Positions 58,804 to 64,000 of a stretch of 64,000 bases of DNA are shown piece after piece. The notes under the pieces were generated by a model. It did no database searches and had not been told where the DNA came from. It saw only the letters and a program-made list of their open reading frames with translations. The first letter of the stretch is position 1. Every line of letters starts with the position of its first letter. Position numbers and translations under genes: made by a program. Source of the DNA: an uncultured Prevotellaceae bacterium (GTDB lineage: Bacteria; Bacteroidota; Bacteroidia; Bacteroidales; Bacteroidaceae); contig CALFJG010000020.1 of assembly GCA_937877625.1 (NCBI GenBank), forward strand, positions 1 to 64,000, given 5' to 3'.

Positions 58804-59382
58804 TTATTTCTTTTTGCGTTTCTTGCCTTGCGGCTTCTGTTCCGCTTTGATGGCTTGCAACGGTTGCTGGTAGAAGTTGGCTTCCACGGCATCGTTGCTC
58901 ACCCGTGCTATGTCGTGTTCTATGCGTCGGTCGTCGGGTGTCTCGCTCCGGAATTCTATCAGGCAGCGTTTCATACGTGTTCCGATGCCGCGAAGCAGCT
59001 CTTTGCGTGCGGGGTCTTTGGGCAGCGTAGCCACTGTTTGCAGCGCGTCTTCTATGAGTGTGCCATAGTGGCGGAAGCGTGTGCGGTGGGTGGGGTAGGG
59101 AATGGCGGGTGGCTCTTCTCGCTCGGGCTTGCGTATCTCGCAGGGGTAGTCGATGTCCAGCTGGTAACGACTGATATAGGCCAGATGGTCCCAGAGTTTC
59201 TCTCGGTAGCCCGCCACGTTCTTCATCTGTGGGTTCAGGCCGAGCATCACGCCGACAATGGCTTCGGCGTATGCCTGGCGCTCGGCGCGATTGTCGATAT
59301 GCAAAGCCTCTTCCACCATCTGTTGCACCAGACGTCCGTATTCGGGCATCAGAAGCGTGGGGCGTTGTGTGTTATAGTCCAT
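58804..59382 (-). CDS. DUF4290 family protein
   Basis: A 192-residue protein of DUF4290, a family restricted to Bacteroidetes. It is helical, with YGRLVQQMVEEAL, NPQMKNVAGYREKLWDHLAYIS and a lysine-rich tail KPQGKKRKKK that suggests RNA or ribosome contact. The ATG at 59382 is preferred; the frame goes to 59472, overlapping the tsaB end. It lies between tsaB and murA. Function unknown. Confidence 0.83.
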   Translation of the reverse strand: MDYNTQRPTLLMPEYGRLVQQMVEEALHIDNRAERQAYAEAIVGVMLGLNPQMKNVAGYREKLWDHLAYISRYQLDIDYPCEIRKPEREEPPAIPYPTHRTRFRHYGTLIEDALQTVATLPKDPARKELLRGIGTRMKRCLIEFRSETPDDRRIEHDIARVSNDAVEANFYQQPLQAIKAEQKPQGKKRKKK

Positions 59383-59404
59383 TTTTGGTGATTGTGCTTC
59401 GGGG

Positions 59405-60097
59405 TTAGCCGAGCGGGTTCTTGCTCTTTTTGGCTTCAAATCCTTTGAGGTAGAACGGCTCAAAGTAAGCAACGTCTTCTACTTTGCCGCGCATCAGTGC
59501 CATCTCGGCCAGGGGCATCATGTTCTTGGCGAGCGGCAGCTCTTCGGTGAGGAAGTGTGCATTGGGGTGCCGAATGACGCTGCGGCATTTCTCCGCGCCG
59601 CTTCCGATAAAGTAAACGCTGCTGCGGTCAAGCCACTCTTGGTAGGTTGCTGCGCTTACTATGTCGGCTTGTACGGGGCGCACCGTGCGCAAGGCACGGT
59701 CGAGTACGGTGGCATAGACTTCCATCCGCCGGGCATCTATCATTGGGCAGAGCAGCGCGCCTTCTTCTATCCGTTCTTCCAAGAGGGGTGCTACGCAGAG
59801 CAGGCTTAGCGTGTCGACAGCCACAAGTTTCAGCCCACGGGCGTAGCAGATGCCTTTGGCGGTGCTCACACCGATGCGTAGGCCGGTGTAAGAGCCTGGG
59901 CCGCCCGACACCGCCACAGCGTCGAGGGGCATAGCGTGGCTGTCGGCAAACGACACCGCTTCGTCGCAGTAGGGTGCCAGGAGGCGGGCGTGGTTCGGCC
60001 CGTCAAGGTCTTCTTTGTGGAATACCACTGCCCCGCGCTCGCTGAGTGCCACGCTACACGCCGTGCCCGAAGTCTCTATGTGGAGTATGCAAGCCAT
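59405..60097 (-). CDS. tsaB: tRNA threonylcarbamoyladenosine biosynthesis protein TsaB
   Basis: A 230-residue ASKHA-fold protein needed with TsaD and TsaE for the t6A modification of tRNA. It starts ILHIETSGTACSVALSERG and has SGGPGSYTGLRIGVSTAKGICYA near 70. The length fits. It heads the long minus-strand run down to the RNase D-like gene, with 22 bases to DUF4290. Confidence 0.93.
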   Translation of the reverse strand: MACILHIETSGTACSVALSERGAVVFHKEDLDGPNHARLLAPYCDEAVSFADSHAMPLDAVAVSGGPGSYTGLRIGVSTAKGICYARGLKLVAVDTLSLLCVAPLLEERIEEGALLCPMIDARRMEVYATVLDRALRTVRPVQADIVSAATYQEWLDRSSVYFIGSGAEKCRSVIRHPNAHFLTEELPLAKNMMPLAEMALMRGKVEDVAYFEPFYLKGFEAKKSKNPLG

Positions 60098-60117
60098 AGC
60101 CCTTAGCTTTTGAGCCG

Positions 60118-60147
60118 CAAATGTAACAAATTCCTACGGCACGACAA
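60118..60147 (-). promoter_or_regulatory. Promoter of tsaB
   Basis: On the minus strand TACATTTG (60118-60125) fits the -7 box; CTTG (60144-60147) is a partial -33 at 18 bases. The leader would be about 15 bases. Confidence 0.4.
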
Positions 60148-60343
60148 GGTGTAAGGGTGGGAAAACGCTTGTTCTGTAGTTTTTGAGGCTGATCCGCTTG
60201 GGAGTTTGTTTCCACGAAATGAAGTTATCCCACTGTCTTGCCCCATAAATGTGGCTCTTCGCCGCGGGCGATGGTTTCTGACAGCCGGCCTGCGATGCCC
60301 GTACCCGCAACGTGGTTGCCCGGGGCGCATTCTTTTTGGATTG

Positions 60344-60375
60344 TTTGCCTCGTGAGCAAGAAGGTAGTACCTTTG
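60344..60375 (+). promoter_or_regulatory. Promoter of the C_GCAxxG_C_C gene
   Basis: TTTG at 60344-60347 and TACCTTTG at 60368-60375, 20 bases apart, are good matches to both boxes. The start lies 19 bases downstream. This is one of the best promoters in the window. Confidence 0.65.
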
Positions 60376-60394
60376 CACAAAAATCGAACGAACT

Positions 60395-60799
60395 ATGACA
60401 TCTTCACGAAAGGACATTGCCGCCGAGCGAAAGCGGACGGGGACGCATAATTGCGCGCAGGCCGTGGTGTGTACGTATGCCGACGTGGCGGCGTTGGACG
60501 AGGCTACGGCACGGAGCGTCGGTGCGGCATTCGCTGCGGGTATGGGCAATATGGAAGGCACGTGTGGTGCGTTGGTGGGTGCCGGCATTGTGCTGGGCTG
60601 TGCCTTGCCCCACCCGGGGGACGCGATGAAGGCACAGCGCAGGCTGATGACGAGTTTTCAGAAACGGTGCGGTGCTACGCAGTGTAGGCTTCTCAAAGGC
60701 GTGGGGGCGGAGCGTGCGTTGCGTCAATGCCCCGATTGTGTGTCCGATGCGTGTGAGTTTTTGGAGGAGGAGTTACGGGCGGCTAACAAACGCCTTTGA
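60395..60799 (+). CDS. C_GCAxxG_C_C family redox-type protein
   Basis: A 134-residue protein with the family's cysteine pattern: NCAQAVV near 19, GTCGALVGAGIVLG near 55 (the GCAxxG variant), KRCGATQCRLL near 90 and CPDCVSDACEFL near 112. Eight cysteines suggest metal, cluster or disulfide chemistry. Family members are often next to molybdenum or iron-sulfur enzymes; here the next gene is the MmcQ-biotin ligase fusion, 29 bases on. Function unknown. Confidence 0.82.
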   Translation: MTSSRKDIAAERKRTGTHNCAQAVVCTYADVAALDEATARSVGAAFAAGMGNMEGTCGALVGAGIVLGCALPHPGDAMKAQRRLMTSFQKRCGATQCRLLKGVGAERALRQCPDCVSDACEFLEEELRAANKRL

Positions 60800-60828
60800 T
60801 TGTTACACCATCGCTTAAAGAATAACGA

Positions 60829-61962
60829 ATGGACATTGAGCGTTTACGACTTTACCTTCTCTCCAAGCGTGGCAGCACGGAGGATATGCCTTTTGGCGAG
60901 GATTGCTTGACATTCCGCGTGGAAGGCAAAATTTTTGCGTGTCTTGACCTCTCGCGCCCCGACCGTGTGGTGCTGAAGTCAAGTCCCGAGCGCACCGCCT
61001 ACCTCACGTCACGCTACGCAGGCGTTATCGGAGCGTGGCACTGGAACAAACGCCACTGGATAGAGGTACTCTTCGGGAGCGATGTGGCTGACGCCTTGCT
61101 GCTACGCCTCGCCGACGATGCCTACACCACCGTGCTTCACGCCCTGCCCAAGAAACGCCAGATAGCGTTTCTGACGGAGGGACTCCCGACGCAGGTATAT
61201 TTCAGCCACACAAACACGTGCACCTCTACCAACGACCTCGCCTGGCAGGTGGGCGAGGAGCAGTGTATAAGGGGGCATTATCTCCTGGGCGTTGTCCATA
61301 GCGATTTGCAGCGAAATGGACGCGGGCAGCAGGGCACGCGCTGGGAATCGGAAAACGCCAAGAACCTCACGTTCAGCCTCGTTGTCAGCCCCACGCTGTT
61401 GCCCCCGCTGCGACAGTTCGTGCTCTTGCAACTCACAGCATCCGTAATTGTCAAAACTATAGCGCAACTTCTCCCCGACGAAGCCCACCTGTTTTCTATC
61501 AAATGGCCTAACGACATTTACTACCGCGACCGTAAACTCTGCGGCACGCTCATTCAGCACGCCGTCTCCCACGGAAAACTGCGGTTGTCGGTCATCGGCG
61601 TCGGGCTGAACGTTAACCAGACGTCGTTCTCCCGCGACGTGCCAAATCCCGTGTCGCTGGCCGAAATCAGAGGGGGAGAAGTCAATCGCTTCACACTCCT
61701 TGAGCAGATTATTCAGGAGTTTGTGGAGCAATACTCGCGCCTGGCAGCGGCACTAACGGACAATCCGTTGCCTCTTTTCGAGGAATTACAAACCCAATAC
61801 CGCGCCCGTCTCTACCGCAGCCAAGGAATGTACCGCTGGGCGGACAAAGGCGGCGACTTTGAGGCACAAATCGACGACGTGTTGCCCGACGGCACCATCA
61901 GACTCCTCCTGCCCAACGGCGAGCGGCGCACCTATCAATTCAAACAACTCACATATAAATAA
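60829..61962 (+). CDS. MmcQ/YjbR-domain fused to biotin-protein ligase
   Basis: A 377-residue protein of two parts in one open frame. Residues 1-112 are an MmcQ/YjbR (DUF419) domain, complete with MPFGEDCLTFRVEGKIFACL, YAGVIGAWHWNKRHWIEVL and the terminal LHALPKKRQ. From about 118 to the end comes a full biotin ligase: QRNGRGQQGTRWES at about 162-175 (biotinyl-AMP loop), IKWPNDIYY near 223, KLCGTLIQ, and a C-terminal SH3-like domain. It should attach biotin to carboxylase or decarboxylase subunits. E. coli BirA has an HTH at this place; here an MmcQ/YjbR domain, of a fold proposed to bind DNA, takes it. Confidence 0.88.
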   Translation: MDIERLRLYLLSKRGSTEDMPFGEDCLTFRVEGKIFACLDLSRPDRVVLKSSPERTAYLTSRYAGVIGAWHWNKRHWIEVLFGSDVADALLLRLADDAYTTVLHALPKKRQIAFLTEGLPTQVYFSHTNTCTSTNDLAWQVGEEQCIRGHYLLGVVHSDLQRNGRGQQGTRWESENAKNLTFSLVVSPTLLPPLRQFVLLQLTASVIVKTIAQLLPDEAHLFSIKWPNDIYYRDRKLCGTLIQHAVSHGKLRLSVIGVGLNVNQTSFSRDVPNPVSLAEIRGGEVNRFTLLEQIIQEFVEQYSRLAAALTDNPLPLFEELQTQYRARLYRSQGMYRWADKGGDFEAQIDDVLPDGTIRLLLPNGERRTYQFKQLTYK

Positions 61963-61973
61963 CAGCCGAGCAG

Positions 61974-62018
61974 CGCAGGCGAGCGATATAGACCGAAAAG
62001 CTATATCGCTCGCTTGCG
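61974..62018 (+). terminator. Terminator after the biotin ligase fusion
   Basis: 61974-61991 pairs with 62001-62018 (18 bp with one G-U) around a 9-nt loop, 11 bases after the stop. The downstream U run is short (TTTC), so efficiency is uncertain. Confidence 0.65.
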
Positions 62019-62066
62019 TTTCTGGCATAGTCCGACAAAGATTTTTCGCCAAGCCTTAAATAATTG

Positions 62067-62146
62067 AAAGTGTGACTATATTTATATAAATATAATTTAT
62101 ATTTGTATAAATATAACCTATGTTTTTATAAATATAGTCACAATTT
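62067..62146. repeat. Palindromic element, family A copy 2
   Basis: A perfect 16-bp pair (62071-62086 with 62127-62142), with partly matched flanks, surrounds an A/T-rich middle. Its ends AAAGTGTGACTATATTTATA and TATAAATATAGTCACAATTT match the palindrome at 35571-35656 with one or two changes; the middles differ. It has no ORF. Confidence 0.7.
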
Positions 62147-62155
62147 TAATTCTTT

Positions 62156-62445
62156 CTCGGACTAAGAAAAAAACGAAGCCGCCCCGGAAAATTTGTTTAC
62201 CAAGAAAGGCGGTTAAAAAAAGCGGTAGTATGTAATAAAAGTGCGATTTGTGCGTTTTAAAGTTTGGGTATAACGTGCGTGCGCGCGGCGCGAACGTGCG
62301 CGGAGGCGGTGTGCTGCCCGGCAAAACGAGCCTCGAGCTGAGCCATAGCGTTCCACCGTCGCACAAATCGCTGATAGGTGCTATCGGGTCGAATGTGGCA
62401 CAAGCGATATGCCCCAAAGAACCGACCAACAAACTAAAGAAAATC
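62156..62445 (+). other. Structured leader upstream of ruvA
   Basis: No convincing ORF. A 12-bp inverted repeat (62243-62254 with 62360-62371) encloses about 105 bases with a very GC-rich alternating centre (62275-62302). The sequence could be the ruvA leader or a small RNA. The open frame through it up to ruvA lacks protein-like sequence. No known riboswitch was recognised. Confidence 0.4.
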
Positions 62446-63054
62446 GTGATAGCCTATATTGAAGGAAAAATAGACGAGCTCACCGCCGAGGTGGCCGTGA
62501 TAGAGGCCCAGGGCGTGGGTTTTGACCTCGCCATTTCGCTCCAGACGTACGAGGCCCTCCGAGGGCGTGAGCGTGCCCGCTTATATGTGTACGAACAAGT
62601 GCGACAGGACCAGGCGACGCAGCTGTTCGGTTTCTCCACCAAGGCCGAGCGCGAACTCTTTCTGTTGCTTCTCTCCGTCAGCGGCATAGGCGGACAAACG
62701 GCGCGAAGCATCGTCTCGGCCTATAGCCCCGACGAACTCACACGTATCATTGCCAACGAAGATAAGCGTGCGCTCACCGCCATAAAAGGTATTGGCAAGA
62801 AAGCCGCCGAACGCATTGTGGTGGAACTGCGCGACAAGGTGCAGCTGCCCGTCGGTGCCGGCTATGCGTCGCCGCCGGGCAGTGCCACAACGCTGGCGCA
62901 GGCCGCGGCGCAGGAGGCCGTTTCCGCCCTCACCACACTGGGCTTCCCCTCGCCGATGGTGGCAAAAGCCGTGGCCGCCATCACCGCAGCAGCACCCGGG
63001 CTGGGTGTAGAGGAAATCATCAAGCAGGCGTTGAAACAGATGTCGGCAAAGTAA
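62446..63054 (+). CDS. ruvA: Holliday junction branch-migration protein RuvA
   Basis: A 202-residue protein that binds Holliday junctions as a tetramer and loads RuvB. It starts at the GTG of VIAYIEGKIDELTAE, the normal N terminus; an upstream in-frame extension to 62248 has no family sequence. The helix-hairpin-helix motifs are LLSVSGIGGQTA and LTAIKGIGKKAAERI, and the C-terminal RuvB-binding domain begins after the PPGSATT linker. It is followed by sprA after 9 bases. Confidence 0.94.
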   Translation: MIAYIEGKIDELTAEVAVIEAQGVGFDLAISLQTYEALRGRERARLYVYEQVRQDQATQLFGFSTKAERELFLLLLSVSGIGGQTARSIVSAYSPDELTRIIANEDKRALTAIKGIGKKAAERIVVELRDKVQLPVGAGYASPPGSATTLAQAAAQEAVSALTTLGFPSPMVAKAVAAITAAAPGLGVEEIIKQALKQMSAK

Positions 63055-63063
63055 CTCGGAGCA

Positions 63064-64000
63064 ATGAAACACACACGCATCGGAAGCACGCTTATCTCTG
63101 CGCTGGTGGCCCTGGTAGCCGCCGGGGCGGGGTGGGGCGGTGCCGTGGGTGCGCGTCCTATAGCACACGGCGCGCCGGCGGAGCCTGCCGACGGCGTGAC
63201 GATGCCTACCGACGGCGTGGCGGTGTACCCGCGTGCGCGCGTGGTTTCATACGGAGGCAAACACTACGCCGCAGCAACGTCCACGCTGCCGCTGTCCCGC
63301 GTGGCGGACGAGCCCGATGCGCTACGCGCTGACACTATCATAACCCCCGTGCAACGCACCGACCCCGCCGACCCCTTCGCCCCGCAGCAGTACAGCGGAG
63401 ACTTGCGTACGCCCGAGAACATACAGACCGGCGTCTTCCTCGACGAACGCACGGGGCAGTATCGCTTCGGCACGCGCTTCAAAGGCTCCGACCGTTTCCT
63501 CTCTACACCAATGACGCTCTCGCCCGATGAGTTCGCACGGCGTAGCACACGCCATATCCGCAACCAGTGGTTCGTCGAGCAAAACCGCAACGCCGCCCTG
63601 CAGCAAGGCAAAGAGAAGTTCGACTTCACAGATATGCACTTCGACCTGGGGCTGGCAGAAAAAGTGTTCGGCCCGGGCGGGGTGCGCATCAAGACACAGG
63701 GCTCTGCCTCGCTCAAAATAGGGGCCAACACACGCTTTGTGGACAACCCCTCGCTCTCGGAGCGAAATCGCAACGTCTTCGGCTTTGATTTTGATGAAGA
63801 CATCAACCTCTCGCTCAACGCACGTGTAGGCGACAAGGTGAATATGGACTTCAACTACAACTCCAAGGCCGCTTTCACGTTCGACACACAGAACATACGG
63901 CTGCGCTACGAAGGCAAGGAGGACGAGATACTGAAACTCGTTGAGGCAGGTAATATCTCGATGAACACTTCCTCGTCGCTCATACGCGGAGCAACGAGCC
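63064..64000 (+). CDS. sprA: T9SS translocon protein SprA (Sov), N-terminal part
   Basis: The first 312 codons of a very large gene that continues beyond the window. A signal peptide (about 1-30) is followed by a proline-rich low-complexity part, then conserved SprA sequence: QQYSGDLRTPENIQTG, DFTDMHFDLGLAEKVFG, GANTRFVDNPSLSERNR, NLSLNARVGDKVNMDFNYN and EAGNISMNTSSSLIRGA. SprA is the main outer-membrane barrel of the type IX secretion system. Its place 9 bases after ruvA is typical. It would export the sulfatase and the M6 protease seen in this window. Confidence 0.9.
   Translation, partial: MKHTRIGSTLISALVALVAAGAGWGGAVGARPIAHGAPAEPADGVTMPTDGVAVYPRARVVSYGGKHYAAATSTLPLSRVADEPDALRADTIITPVQRTDPADPFAPQQYSGDLRTPENIQTGVFLDERTGQYRFGTRFKGSDRFLSTPMTLSPDEFARRSTRHIRNQWFVEQNRNAALQQGKEKFDFTDMHFDLGLAEKVFGPGGVRIKTQGSASLKIGANTRFVDNPSLSERNRNVFGFDFDEDINLSLNARVGDKVNMDFNYNSKAAFTFDTQNIRLRYEGKEDEILKLVEAGNISMNTSSSLIRGATS

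Noticed and set aside
62248..62445. 66-residue N-terminal extension of RuvA
   Set aside because: The family starts at VIAYIEGKI; the extension has no conserved sequence and lies in a structured GC-rich leader.
1..64000. tRNA, rRNA and riboswitch genes
   Set aside because: I looked through the intergenic stretches and found no tRNA-like, rRNA-like or known riboswitch sequence.

Overview
The window reads as a chromosomal segment of a Bacteroidetes bacterium, most likely Bacteroidales and Prevotella-like. The evidence is the TAnnTTTG type of -7 promoter box before many genes, the near absence of Shine-Dalgarno leaders, SprA of the type IX secretion system (T9SS) at the right edge, two secreted proteins with T9SS-like C-terminal tails, a type III glutamine synthetase, LL-diaminopimelate aminotransferase, and Bacteroidetes-type families (DUF4290, DUF5063). 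No rRNA, tRNA, CRISPR array or transposase was seen.

Layout. 0.1-3 kb: a small lipoprotein, a 200-bp palindromic element and a 7TM-HD phosphodiesterase. 3-9 kb: amino-acid permease, a two-domain secreted esterase (GDSL plus sialate O-acetylesterase), a WecG/TagA glycosyltransferase, then rnpA-yidD-tatD-like. 9-13 kb (minus): lipid kinase and a 2-oxoacid:ferredoxin oxidoreductase operon with an embedded membrane ORF. 13-17 kb (minus): small secreted protein, zinc-ribbon/FHA protein, free-Met-sulfoxide reductase, winged-helix ORF, folD, N-acetylneuraminate lyase. 17-22 kb: rimP-nusA-infB. 22-28 kb: OmpA-like lipoprotein, DedA, ThiE-like protein, mazG, menF-menD. 28-31 kb: Ser-type sulfatase with a duplicated C-terminal module. 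31-37 kb (minus): DUF177-rpmF-fabH-era-der and prfA. 37-40 kb: beta-barrel protein and ABC-F ATPase. 40-44.2 kb: a restriction-modification island, namely a C5-cytosine methyltransferase followed by a beta-class methyltransferase/endonuclease pair lying between 340-bp direct repeats. 44-48 kb (minus): M23 and M6 peptidases. 48-60 kb (minus): a long housekeeping run from tsaB down through DUF4290, murA, rimM, dxr, rseP, a membrane protein, dapF, dapL, glnN, DUF5063 and an RNase D-like exonuclease. 60-64 kb: a C_GCAxxG_C_C protein, an MmcQ/YjbR-biotin ligase fusion, ruvA and the start of sprA.

How it fits together. Most genes are core functions: translation (rimP, nusA, infB, rimM, prfA, rpmF, tsaB, era, der), envelope precursors (murA, dapF, dapL, dxr, fabH, rseP), menaquinone entry and anaerobic 2-oxoacid metabolism. 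The accessory layer points to use of host glycans: sialate esterase, sialate lyase, sulfatase and secreted peptidases, exported partly by T9SS.

The most unusual items are the fusion of an MmcQ/YjbR domain to biotin-protein ligase (60829-61962), the restriction-modification cassette with long target duplication (41372-44105), and several long near-perfect intergenic palindromes, two of which (35.6 and 62.1 kb) share their ends and so look like one dispersed family. All calls come from reading the sequence; no database search was possible.
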